Shown here in pieces: positions 48,001 through 58,645 of a stretch of 64,000 nt of DNA. Location of the stretch: assembly GCA_007115705.1 (NCBI GenBank), contig QXEO01001135.1, positions 248,001 to 312,000 on the forward strand. The letters run 5' to 3'. The stretch is from Dactylis glomerata (lineage: Eukaryota > Streptophyta > Magnoliopsida > Poales > Poaceae). The notes below the pieces were generated by a model. The model made no database searches. It was not told where the DNA came from and worked only from the letters and a program-made list of their open reading frames with translations. A program made the position numbers and the translations under genes. How positions within the stretch are numbered: position 1 is the stretch's first letter; every line of letters begins with the position of its first letter.

Positions 48001-49642
48001 GGACCGCAGCTTCGCTCTAACTCGCCGCCATCGTTCCCAGGTGCTCCGGCGAGGTCGACGATGTTGTCGGCTACCGGTGGATCTAGGGCACAAAAAGTAT
48101 AGCGTTAGACGCAGGAGAGATCTGGGAAGCCAGTGGGGAAGAAAAGAGAGGGTGCTCCGATGGCAACCTTCCCCTTCTTCCTCAGCTTTGGTGTTTCTCT
48201 GGTGAGCTCGCTAGGGCTGGTCAAGGTGAACGAGAGCGTGGGATGCAGAGGGGAGAGCTCACAGAGGAGAGGAGATGTGGGGAGGGGGCAAATGGCAAGC
48301 AGAGCGGGCGAGGAGCGGGGTGCCTGGGATTTATATGCTCGCGGTGATCTCAGTTTAGGGTAGACTCACTGGAAATGATTCGTCGACTGGGGCAGCCTGC
48401 TGGGGACAGCGTCGTGGACTGAGTCCAGTGATGCAAGCGAGAGGCTCGGGCGTGTGCTGTATCGGCCGGGGTTAGGTCGGTTTCAGTCCAGGTGCGCTCG
48501 GTTTCGGTCACGGGCTAGACACGTCGATGCGTAGGCGTGCTGGGCATGTGCGTCGCATGAATGCATGCTCGATGCCGTGCAGAACGGTGTGCGGCGCGAG
48601 GGGAGTGGACGCGTGCACGAGCGGGAACGCGATGTACGCTCTCGGCGTCCACGGCGCGTGCACGACATGGTCAGGGCGAGGGCGGCTGCGAGACCTACGG
48701 CTGGTCGGAGCGGCTGGCAGTGATTGGGTGGCATCGACGGTGGCCAGTGGGCGTTTATGGCGAGGTAGCAACGGCTGGCTTGCCGCCGAAGCCTTGGTCT
48801 CCACGGGCATGCGCACGGTTGGCGTCAGCGAGAGGGAGAGGGAGGGTGAGGTGCAGGGTTTGCGGTGGCTAGCAAGTAGGGTCGTGGGAGTCCTCCTGGG
48901 CGGCAGCTCGTCGCCGATTGGGGGTTGGGAGTGGAGTGAGTGAGAGAGAGGGAGTAGGGCAATCTTGCAAAGATTGCCTCGGGTCTCACCCCTCCCTTGT
49001 GTCCACTAGCTACAGGACAAAGGGAATATGAGAGGGAGAGGGTGATGGCCGGCTAGGGTGGCCTCTTGGTCGATTTGGCAAGGAGAGAAGGAAGAAAGAA
49101 GAAGAAAACAAGAAGAAAAGAAGAAGAATGGCAAACTTGGCTGAAATTCGTTTGAATTTTGAAAATATCGAAATTTGGTCCAAGTGGTGGTGATGATTGG
49201 CTAAGATGTGATTTTTGGATAATAGGAGTTCATCTACCAAGTTTCAGAATTTTCGGATAAGTGAAGGTGGGGTTTTGGTGATGTTCCTAATTTCAAATAT
49301 TGGTTCAAAAATAAAAGAGAAAGAAATTCTAGTAAAGTGTGATCAAACAAAGTAGTTTAGCTAGGGTTTTTATTTTACCTAAGCAAACATCAAGATCAAT
49401 AAATTCAGCATAAGATCATAGCACCAAATATAATTCAAGAATAAAGGTATTTGTGGTAGTGGAAATAAAACTCAAGCAATAAATAAGCAAACACATGCAC
49501 TCACATAAAATCATGCATACACATACATGAAATCATACATGCTAGCACTCAAGCACACATATGAATAAAAGTTTTAAATTTACCCCAAAATAAAAGTGCC
49601 AAACTTTGGTCTAACAAGGTTTACAAAAAGTGGGGTGTTACA
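45045..49642 (-). repeat. Element F 3' LTR (4,598 bp)
   Basis: It starts TGTAACACCCC and ends GGGGTCCCCACA on the minus strand. A TATA candidate (ATATAAAT) is at about 48329-48336 on the minus strand. Paired hairpins lie at 45526-45556 and 45572-45602. GC-rich open frames at 48480-48940 on both strands are treated as LTR leader, because no domain is recognisable. The 3' third resembles the LTR of element B. Confidence 0.92.
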
Positions 49643-49679
49643 GACCTTCCCCTCTTAAAAGAATCTCGTCCCGAGATTC
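49643..49679 (-). other. Element F polypurine tract and pre-PPT hairpin
   Basis: GAATCTCGTCCCGAGATTC (49661-49679) is a perfect inverted repeat, 8-bp stem and 3-nt loop, between the pol stop codon and the polypurine tract (minus strand TTTTAAGAGGGGAAGGTC). It is 18 nt from the LTR. Confidence 0.85.
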
Positions 49680-49684
49680 GGTAG

Positions 49685-50545
49685 CTAAGCATTGAACAAC
49701 TCGGGAAATTCCCGCTGAAGATAATCTTCACGTTCCCAAGTGGCTTCGTCTTCGGTGTGGTTACTCCATTGAACTTTATACATGTTGATTTTTCTTCTAC
49801 GAGTAAGACGGACATCTTTCTCCAAGATACGGATCGGTCTCTCGCGGTAGGTCAAATCGTGGTTGAGGTCAATGGAGTCTGGGTCAACTTCCTTGAAAGC
49901 ATCGGGTTTGCTGGGGGCTTGAAGGCATTTGCGTAGCTGTGATACGTGGAACACATCGTGGAATTCGGACAGCTTCGGGGGTAACTCCAATTTGTAGGAC
50001 ATCTCTCCGCGGTGTTCTAGGATTTTGTATGGGCCAATATAGCGGGGTGCTAGCTTGCCCTTAACATGGAATCTTTGCATCCCCTTGAGAGGTGTAACAC
50101 GGAGATAGACGAAATCTCCCACCTGAAATGATATGGGCCTTTGTCGAGAATCGGCGTAGCTCTTCTGTCTAGATTGGGCGACTTTTAGTCGGTTTCGAAT
50201 CAGTTGCACTTGTTCTTCAGCCTCTTTAAAGATATTGGGTCCAAACACTTGGCTCTCTCCGGTCTCGGTCCAGTTGAGAGGGGTACGGCACTTACGACCA
50301 TATAAAGCTTCAAAGGGGGCCATTTGCAGGCTCGCTTGGTAGCTATTGTTGTAGGAAAACTCGGCGAAGGGTAAACAATCCTCCCACTTGGCTCTGTATG
50401 AGAGGATGCAGGCGCGAAGCATGTATTCAAGAATTTGATTCACTCGCTCGGTCTGACCTCCTGTTTGCGGATGGAAGGTGGTGCTAAAGGAAAGGTTTGT
50501 CCCAAGGGCTTGGTGCAGGCTTTCCCAAAATCGGGAGGTGAACTA
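49685..50545 (-). pseudogene. pol: Integrase C-terminal half with chromodomain (element F)
   Basis: This continues the pol frame after the TAG at 50543-50545. It includes the third catalytic residue of the DDE triad (Glu in GGQTERVNQ near 50445-50470), the GPY/F-type region VGDFVYLRVTP, APRYIGPYKILEHRG and LPPKLSEFHDVFHVSQLRKC, and a C-terminal chromodomain (RPIRILEKDVRLTRRRK, then YKVQWSNHTEDEATWERE). Chromodomains target chromovirus insertion to particular chromatin. The stop at 49685 is 5 nt from the pre-PPT hairpin. Confidence 0.88.
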
Positions 50546-51061
50546 TGATCCTCGATAAGATACGATTTTCTTTGGTACTCCATGCAGGCTCACGATTCGG
50601 CTTATATAGAGCTCGACCAGATTCTGACCTCGGTCGGTGGTCTTGACGGGTAGGAAGTGGGCAACTTTGGTTAGGCGATCAACGATGACCCAGATGGAGT
50701 CATGTCCCCTATTTGACCTCGGAAGGCCGGTGATAAAGTCCATACCAACTTCTTCCCATTTCCACGTGGGTATTTTCAGTGGCTGGAGCAGACCCGCAGG
50801 CCTTTGGTGCTCGGCTTTGACACGCTGGCAGACATCACACCGCGCAATATAAAAGGCTATCTCTCGCTTCATGCCATGCCACCAAAATTGCTCTTTCAAG
50901 TCTTGGTACATCTTGGTGCCTCCGGGGTGGATCGAATAAGGAGTATCGTGGGCCTCCTTTAAAATATGTTGCTTTATCTCATCGATGTTGGGGACGCATA
51001 GGCGTCCATTATACCACAGCACACCTTGGTGGTCAATTGAAAACTCAGGTACTTCTTCTCA
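50543..51061 (-). pseudogene. pol: Integrase N-terminal and catalytic core (element F), catalytic Asp changed
   Basis: The HHCC zinc-binding part is visible (ILKEAHDTPYSIHPGG, then ARCDVCQRVKAEHQ), then the core starting GMDFITGLPRS with the first catalytic Asp. The second catalytic Asp, normally in SDRGS, is Tyr here (TAT at 50555-50557, from GAT). Four codons later a TAG (50543-50545) replaces what is normally Gln. Either change alone would abolish integrase activity. A TGA at 51059-51061 separates this part from RNase H in the same frame. Confidence 0.88.
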
Positions 51062-51748
51062 TCCCATCCTATGCTTGATCCCTTCAATACTCTCATGACC
51101 TTTCTGGGCTTCTTTAATTTGATCAAACAGAGTAGGTCGGACTTCAAGGTTGGCTAAAAACCCATGGCTTACAAGTTCAAGTCCAAACCTTTCAAACTCT
51201 TGGCATAGGGTAGGTTGGTTGGTCTTTAGTAGGGCATTTAGAGAGCTAGGCTCTCGACTGAGGGCATCGGCAACAACATTCGCCTTACCTGGGTGATAGT
51301 GAATGCCTAGATCATAGTCTTTAATAAGTTCAATCCATCTTCGCTGCCTCATGTTCAACTCCTTCTGAGAGAAAATGTACTTCAAGCTCTTGTGATCTGT
51401 GTAGATTTCACACTGGTTTCCCATGAGGTAGTGCCGCCAAGTTTTTAGCGCATAAACAACGGCGGTGAATTCTAGGTCATGGGTAGGGTAGTTTAACTCA
51501 TGCGGTCGTAGTTGACGGGATAGGTAAGCAATGACCTTGCCATCTTGCATCAAGACACTTCCAAGTCCAAGCCTAGATGCGTCGCAATAGACGTCAAAGC
51601 TCTTGGTAATATCGGGCATGGTTAGAATAGGGGCTGACACAAGTCTCTTCTTAAGTTCTTGGAAACTTTGCTCGCACTTTTCAGTCCACTCGAACTTTTT
51701 ATCCTTCTTTAGGAGTTGAGTCAACGGGCGAGCAATGCTAGAAAATCC
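51059..51748 (-). pseudogene. pol: RNase H domain (element F)
   Basis: In the same frame as RT and integrase. Motifs: FDVYCDASRLGLGSVLMQDG with the first catalytic Asp, LPTHDLEFTAVVYALKTWRH-like region (NYPTHDLEFTAVVYALKTWR), YTDHKSLKYIFSQKELNMRQ with a catalytic Asp, and YHPGKANVVADALSREP at the end. It degrades the RNA strand during reverse transcription. It is cut off from RT by TAA (about 51749-51751). Confidence 0.88.
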
Positions 51749-52561
51749 TTAAACGAACTTCCGGTAATAACCAGCTAGTCCAAGGAAAGCTCGAACCTCG
51801 GTGGGGTTAGTTGGGGCCTTTCTCTCCAGGATGGAAGTGATTTTAGAGGGGTCAATGGAAACTCCACCGGCTGATATAACGTGGCCTAGGAATCCAACTT
51901 CTTTCATCCAAAACTCACATTTGCTGAACTTAGCATAAACTTGGTGCTCACGCAGGGTTCCCAATACGAGCCGCAGATGTTCTGCGTGCTCGTCCTCTGT
52001 TTTGGAATAGACCAAAATGTCGTCGATGAACACCACTACAAATTTGTCAAGGAACTTCATGAACACCTTGTTCATGAGATTCATGAAGTAGGCAGGGGCA
52101 TTGGTCAAGCCAAAGGACATCACAGTGTATTCAAACAACCCATAGCGGGTGGTGAATGCGGTCTTGGGAATATCGGACTCTCGGACTTTCAGCTGATGAC
52201 ATCCGGTACGGAGATCAATCTTGGAGAACACTTTGGCCCCATTCAGCTGATCAAATAGGTCTTCAATCTTTGGGAGCGGATAATTGTTTTTAATATTCAC
52301 CTCATTGAGTTTATGGTAGTCCACACACAATCGAATGGTACCGTCCCGCTTGTCCACAAAAAGAACAGGCGAACCCCAAGGTGACGCACTGGGACGAATA
52401 AGACCCTTGCTGAGCATATCAGCGAGTTGCCTCTTTAACTCTTCTAGTTCTTGGGGGTTCATGCGGTAGGCTCGTTGCGCAATAGGGGCTGTCCCGGGAA
52501 CCAACTTAATAATGAACTCGATATCCCGGTCAGGGGGCATACCTGGTTGAAATGTGCTCAA
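51749..52561 (-). pseudogene. pol: Reverse transcriptase domain (element F)
   Basis: From PPDRDIEFIIKLVPGTAPIA through WGSPVLFVDKRDGTIRLCVD, KIDLRTGCHQLKV (catalytic Asp), MSFGLTNAPAYFMNLMN and FIDDILVYSK (the YxDD box, about 52019-52030) to FLGLAGYYRKFV. The first codon in the open frame is not ATG: the true upstream link to protease is missing because about 100 codons appear deleted where the frame jumps near 52550-52570. The frame ends in TAA where a Glu codon is usual. Confidence 0.9.
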
Positions 52562-52569
52562 TTCGAATA

Positions 52570-53294
52570 CCGACGCTGTTGGTCACGGCTATAGACTTTC
52601 TAGTGCAATCTATGTGCCCCTGGTACTTGGACATCCAATCCATTCCAAGCACTACATCCAACCCCTTCGTGCCTAAGATAATCAAATTAGCTCAAAAAGA
52701 TACCCCGTGAATAACTACTGGCACATCTACACAATTATCCTTGGTCTTCACGATGGAACCGGGAATCTGAACTAGCATAGCCCTAGTCATCATGGTAGAT
52801 TCTAACTTCCCCTTTTTCACAAAGTGCTCGGTAACAAAAGAATGCGTTGCACCCGAATCAAACAGCACTCTTGCAGGGATGGAGTTGACAAGAAACGTAC
52901 CAAGCACAACATCTGGGGCTTCGGCAGCTTCTTCCGCAGTGACATGGTTCAGACGGCCTCTTGCATTGTGGGCTTGAGTTTTCGGGTTTCTACCGGAGGG
53001 TCCACGGCCTTGACCCTGATTGGGTCGCGGCGCGCTGAGGCTCGGGGCAGAAGGCTTCTTTAGAGGACACTCCTTAGAGAAGTGTCCAGGCTGACCACAG
53101 GTGTAGCACCCACTGCCCTGATTGCGATTGGTGGGGTTGAAGGTGTTGCGGTTGTTTCCAGAGAAGTTTCCTCCTGACGGGCGATAGTTGGGGTACTGAC
53201 GGCTGGGGTTGTTGGGCCTAGGAGCTTGAGAGGCGAACCTTTGGGGTGGTGGCACTGCTCTGGATGGGGGGCATGCTGCGGGACCTGTGACCAC
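52570..53294 (-). pseudogene. Gag zinc knuckle and aspartic protease (element F)
   Basis: Pro/Asn-rich sequence, then the knuckle CYTCGQPGHFSKEC, then the protease active site VLFDSGATHSFV (DSG) at about 52845-52880. A TGA at 52692-52694 follows GVSF. Past it the frame still reads LGMDWMSKYQGHIDC, so protease extends to about 52570. There it is joined abruptly to RT in another frame. Confidence 0.85.
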
Positions 53295-54068
53295 TAGGTC
53301 CTCCTTGATTCATCATCCTCCTCTTGCGACTCTCACGGGCAGCTTTGTTCTTGTCTTCGACCATGATGGCAGCATCTACCATGGCTTCTAAATCGGGATA
53401 GTGAACAGCCACAAGGTAAGTCTGCAGCTCCTCCTGTAACCCGTTGAGAAATCTCTCTCTCTCTTCTTCTCATCGGTATCAATATCGTTTGGGGCATACA
53501 TCCCCCAGGTGGTGAAATTGTCGAGGTAATCGGTAACACTCATACCTCCTTGCTTCAGATTGAGGAATTTATCTCTCATGATCTTGATAAGTCCTGAGGA
53601 CACGTGGGCCTTGTGGAACTTGGTCTTGAAAGCATCCCAGGTCATAACTTGTCCCTCGGGCTGCATGGCGTGGACATTCTCCCACCATGCTCCAGCTGGG
53701 CCAGCTAGGAAGTGAGTTGCATACAGGACCTTCTCGTTCGCTCCCACTCCCGCATACTCAAGCTTATTCTCAATAGTCCGGAGCCAATCATCAGCATCCA
53801 GAGGCTCATCGGACTTAGTGAAAGTGGGTGGGTTGGAGTTCTGGAAATCCCAGAGCTTGGTTTGTGGTTCATCATTACCATTGCCACCATTGTTATTGTT
53901 GTTGTTGGTGGCTAGCTGGGCGAGGTGTTGGAGAGTGCCGAGATTGGCTTGGCGTTCGGCACGTGCGGCTTCACGTTCTTCTAACATGAGTCACAGCACC
54001 TGCGTCATGTCAGGGTCAGCTAGAGGGGGCGGATTGTTTCCAGCTTGGCCTCGCATTTCCGGAGCCAT
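53218..54068 (-). pseudogene. gag: Gag capsid region (element F)
   Basis: Start ATG at 54068 (MAPEMRGQAGNNPPPLADPD), with TGA at codon 26 (53991-53993). The Asn-rich stretch precedes the capsid core PPTFTKSDEPLDADDWLRTI, HFLAGPAGAWWENVHA and FKTKFHKAHVSSGLIKIM. A frameshift near 53455-53470 lies in a GA dinucleotide run; an extra GA unit explains it. A second shift near 53250-53275 separates it from the knuckle part. Confidence 0.85.
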
Positions 54069-54398
54069 TTTGGAGAAAAGCGGTTGGGTGAGAAACCAAG
54101 ACGAAAATAATTAAAAGTAATCATGTTGTGCGTAAATATTTTATAACGAATCATGCATGAGAGACATACATAAACTAAACATCCATATCATATTAACATC
54201 CAAAAGCATCCAAGTTCAGCACATGCATACATACATACAAAAGTGGTGCCACATTAGTCTAGCACCCATCACTCATAGTCTCATACATCATCACATCAAT
54301 GGTTTCAGCAGAACCATGCAATACATACGCAAAAGGGGGCAAGTAATCCTACTCTGCAGTCGTCATCCTAAGTGAAGTAGTAGTGCGCTGGACACCTA

Positions 54399-55253
54399 CT
54401 AATCGATGGTAACGTGGGGCTCAACCTCCTCGGGGTCCTCCTCGCTCGGAGTCTCAGGCGCGTAGAAGTCCATGATAGCGTTGCAGTCGTCACCGCCATC
54501 GCTACCACGGTCATCGTCGTCGGTGCTCGCGGGCTCCTCGTCGTAGGCCTCCTGGTGGTCGTTGTCATGGCCAAGGACTGCCTCATTCTCCTTGCGGAGC
54601 TCGGCGGTCTCCTCCTCCAACTCTGAGACGTGACTCTCGAGAGAAGCTAGGTGGTCCTCCAAGTCACAGACACGCTGCCGCAGGGTCCTATTCCTCTTCG
54701 AGATCCTCCTCTTGGCGGCGAGGAGGTGGTGGCGAGAGAGGATAGTCTCCTGAAGGTCCTCACGAAGAACGGCTAACTCCAAGCCCCTCTCATCGGCGAC
54801 CATACGGTCGTGGTCTAGCTGCCCCTGAGTGTGGTGCAGCAAGGCCTCCGTGTGGCAAAGGTGGCGACTGAACGGGGTGTGGGCGGCGGCCTGATAAGGA
54901 AGACCGTCGGAGTCAACCCGTCCGTAGTGCTCGTATCGGGTACCGAGTAGCTTGTCGTAGTGGAGGTGGACGAGACGCGAGATGGCGTGTCACAGAACAC
55001 GCATAAGTCCATCGCCCCAAGTACGCTCAATCACCTCGAAGGTGAACCCCTGGGAGATCGGCGGGACTTCCTTCCCGCGGACCTGACAAACAAGCTGGAA
55101 AGCCAGCTCCCGAGTGCCCTCCTCGAAGAGACGGTAACCTCGAACCTCCGGACGCGGGCGTCCGAGACGCGCGGCCAGCTCCACCAAGTCGCGCTCAAAC
55201 ACGAGCACGTCCTCGTGGGTATCGACCTGACGGTGAGTGGTAGGAGCGTCCAT
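54399..55253 (-). pseudogene. Extra ORF upstream of gag in element F, coiled-coil protein
   Basis: One frame from ATG 55253 to stop 54399 (285 codons) is broken only by a TGA at 54990-54992, most simply a CGA to TGA change. The N-terminal third (MDAPTTHRQVDTHEDVLVFE and onwards) shows no domain I can name. The middle to C-terminal part has a Leu/Glu/Arg-rich heptad pattern (LRQRVCDLEDHLASLESHVS and onwards), a probable coiled coil, and then an acidic tail. It is separate from gag by 330 nt and in sense orientation. I recall similar ORFs before gag in grass Tekay-like elements; the function is unknown. Confidence 0.65.
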
Positions 55254-55509
55254 CTACACAAAGTTTTAAGGTAGATTTGATTAATACCTTACCCAAGTGT
55301 GCAATATTTTAAATACTGTAAAAACTTGAATTAAAATGCAAGTAGTCTACATGCTTAAAGAACAAGGGAAGAGATGAGAGCAATATATATTTACCTTATA
55401 TATATTAAGCCATCTCTTTTAGTTTAGTAGTGAAAATAAGTTTTGGTTCGATCTAACGCCCATGCTACTCTAGGGTCTCCTAAGGTCAGGATGGCTATGA
55501 TACCAACTC
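55254..55509 (-). other. Element F leader and primer-binding site
   Basis: On the minus strand the primer site TGGTATCATAGCC (55493-55505, tRNA-Met type) follows the LTR after the spacer GAGT. About 60 nt of leader closely matches element B, including GGAGACC and AGCATGGGCGTTAGAT. Confidence 0.85.
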
Positions 55510-58476
55510 TGTGGGGACCCCGGCTTACCACCCGGGATTCCCGTTATGCATACAATTCACGATCCCAGGAAGATCATCGTGAATCCACATAACCGAGTTG
55601 GCATTACAGAAATACATCATCCATTACATAACAAGTTCAAATAGTCTTAAATGGCCACTTGGCCGAATTTAAATGCCACGCAGGGCAAGTTCACTAACAG
55701 TTGCAGCGGATACAAGGGTAGCGTCGGTAGCCCGGTTCATGCCTCTACCCTACAGGCGACTGACCAGGAGATGGTTCCTAGTTTGCACTGGCATCGTCGA
55801 ACTCCTCACCTTCGTCATCATAGTCTTCCTCATAATCTGACCAAGTTAATAGCCAGGGACAAAGCCGTGAGTACATTTTGAATTGTACTCGCAAACCATC
55901 TAAGAGAGAGTGATTAACATGCAGTTTGGCTGTAGCAAAGGGAAGTGGTTTCAGGCTAATTGCTCTATGCTATTCATAGCTCCTCGTGTTGATATAGCAT
56001 GTCATATGACATCTCTATATCATTGTTTCTCTTGTCGATATAGCATGTCATACGACATCTCTATATCCTTATTAAAGAAGAATTTTTATAAAACCACTTT
56101 TAGTAAAAGCTCTAGGGAAGGGGGAACTCATTTATTTTCCAAGAACAACGATGGTCAATCAAACATGACCATCCTCCTTCCTCGGCAGTACCCTACAAGT
56201 ACTTCGAATCACCCTCGTGCCACGGCAGTACCCTTTGAGTACTCCGTCTAACACCTTTCTCCTTTTCTTTCTAAAAACATCCTTTGAAAACAAAACCGAC
56301 ATTGGGCTAGATAGCGACCATTCCAACCGTCCATGACCGAGGACTCGGCTATTCGAATAGGATTTCACTCTGCAGAGGTTGTACACTTTACCCACAAGAT
56401 TCGATAAATCCGCCGGGGTACCACCACGGTCCGTCATACACAAGTATGCGGGGTTCGGATAATCGAATGAAGTCTTCCATCTATCTACCTTAGTACGGGT
56501 GCCTGCCCTGTGGAGTTAACTTCCCCGGCAAACCCTGGTAGCCTACCTCCATTTCGAGTGTAGCTCCAGTGCCACGGCAGGAGAAACCCAAGTGTCTTCC
56601 GGCCAGATAAATCCCGAAAGATCCCGATTCACTATTGCCCATACTCTTGCAGCAACCCGGATTCTGGGGTCCTACAAACCCTTATATAGTATGAGGCTCC
56701 CCGCACTAAAGCAAATAAACTTTGGACTAGGCCCCGTCCCATACCGGGGTAATGTGGTTGCACGGGTAAATTGTTCTGGTGGATACCTAGTGATCACCAA
56801 TGTCATTTAAAAACCACCATCTCCTTTATCCTCCATGAGCATCACTATTTGCTCAAAGCCTTTTTGTAAAACATTTCAGTGGAGTAGATGCTACTCCAAG
56901 GTTTCCGAAAACATTTTCAAAAAAACTTTTTGAGTGTTCCCATCCTAGAATTTTTGGCTCCACTAGAGGGTTTCCCAAAGGTCTTGCTGCTAATCAACAA
57001 GCCAACTACTATAGGGGTGAAGAGTAGGTGTTCAAGGGGGTCATCTGGGATGATAACAATGGGCTCGTGGAGCTTGAGCCAACAATATAATTGCTACAAG
57101 AGCTATAGCAATATAAAAACATGCAATTTTATAAACCTTTATGCAACCTGCAAAACAAGTGAATAGGATTCAGATATGCAACAAGTTAGATGGCTTGCCT
57201 TGAGTGGCTTGTCCCTGGTCCTCTTCTTCCTGATACTCAAAGACTTCCCCCTCTTCGGTACACTCCTCGTTCGATTCTATCGCCAGAAAAATAATAGCAC
57301 ACAATGAATATACATGCATACACAAGTCTCAACATTTTATGCACTCCATACCACACAAACAAAGAGTATCAGAAGCAAACAAGTTTAGAAAACAAAACAA
57401 GATTTTATAGGTTTTAGTTATTAAGTTAATCATATTTAGAATCTAGGGTTTTTCAAACAAAGCAATTAACACAACTAATTATTCCCAACAAGCATGCAGG
57501 TGGTCATATGGACCAAACAACACATTCAGTATTAACAGTTGACAACAATCTTAAGAATCCAACAAGGTTGGATTTACACAAAAATAGTTTGTGGTTTAAT
57601 TCCTATGAATTAAATAATAGGAAATAATACTAGAACACCAAAATAAATCTCAGATATTCTCTGAGCATCAGAAAAATATGAGCTAAATTGTTCTGGAAAG
57701 CTCTTCTAGAGCACAATCCAGGGAAATTGGATTCATACCAAAATTCCTAATATTCTGCAGATGATAATTTTCCTAAAATTAACTACACAAACAACCATCT
57801 TAATTATTACTGCAGAAATATCGGTCCTAAAATAGTAAAACTAGTTGGTCAAGCAAACTAACATGTTAAGCTACCACTGAAAACTGGATCTACTCATTTT
57901 CAGTATACAGAACTCAAGATATAAAATAAACTTGAAAAGGGATCTAATTAACTTCACTATTTATCATTTCATCTACAGAGGGTCTACAAACATGGGACCT
58001 ATGCCATTTGAAAGATATCACATCAAGCTACACATGAAATTTTGAATCACCAAATTTTCACACACAGAGAATATTCTATGAATTTTACAATTCATAGATC
58101 TAATGAAATTTGAAACAGATTTCTAAAAAAATAGATCCGGGCCGGATCTGACCGAGCCAGGCCGCCAAGCGACGGGCCGGCCCAGATCCGACGCGGTGCG
58201 GCGGGAACGGTGATTCGAACGGCTGACCGGTGGGCCAGGCCAGTCAACGGCGCAGGGGGACCGAATCGGTACGGGGCGTCGAGCGCCGTTCGATCAAGTG
58301 AAGATCGACAGCCTCGGTTTGTCGTCTCCGCGACAGAGGGGTTAGGGTGACGGCGAGGCTAGGGTTTTACTGCGTTGGTGTGGTGCTCGCCTAGGGCTCG
58401 TCGATTATGATAGGACGGCGTGGATCGGCGGCGGAGTGTCGGAGATTCTCGGTGATGTCGTCGGAGAGGTGAACGG
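55510..58476 (-). repeat. Element F 5' LTR, truncated by element G
   Basis: It matches 45045 to about 48010 of the 3' LTR and stops exactly at GGTGAACGG, where the partner goes on with GACCGC. The missing 1.6 kb, with the TATA box, should resume beyond element G. Paired hairpins are at 55991-56021 and 56037-56067. Confidence 0.92.
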
Positions 58477-58645
58477 TGATGAGGGGAGGATAGCTACTAC
58501 TCCTGATATTTTGCCACCTCCATATGTTCTGAAGCTTGGACAATTCTGCTTTGAAGTGCCTCTAGAAGATGGTGTGAAGCCCAACTTTCGTACACCTCCT
58601 ATGGTGTTTCATGTTTGCCGAGGAGCTGCAGCCAAAGATATTTAG
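58477..58645 (+). other. Coding-like tail at the start of element G LTR
   Basis: From the first base of the LTR a frame reads through TTPDILPPPYVLKLGQFCFE and PLEDGVKPNFRTPPMVFHVC to a TAG at 58643-58645. Composition is protein-like rather than LTR-like. In the 3' LTR the same bases would follow the interior directly, so they may encode the C-terminus of an element protein ending inside the LTR. This is an inference; I do not recognise the family. Confidence 0.35.

Larger units (their letters stand above)
45045..58476 (-). mobile_element. Element F: Tekay-like chromovirus (Gypsy), minus orientation, 5' LTR split by element G
   Basis: The 3' LTR is at 45045-49642, gag-pol at 49685-54068, an extra ORF at 54399-55253, the primer site at 55493-55505, and the 5' LTR from 55510 until element G begins at 58477. 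Domain order (gag, knuckle, protease, RT, RNase H, integrase, chromodomain) identifies a Ty3/Gypsy chromovirus; the long LTRs fit Tekay/Del. It has at least six in-frame stops, two frameshifts and one deletion, so this copy is dead. LTR divergence over the first 230 bp is about 2 percent by eye. Confidence 0.92.

Noticed and set aside
48480..48943. Overlapping GC-rich ORFs on both strands that could suggest a host gene
   Set aside because: They lie within the LTR of element F, overlap on both strands because of GC-rich composition, and show no recognisable domain.
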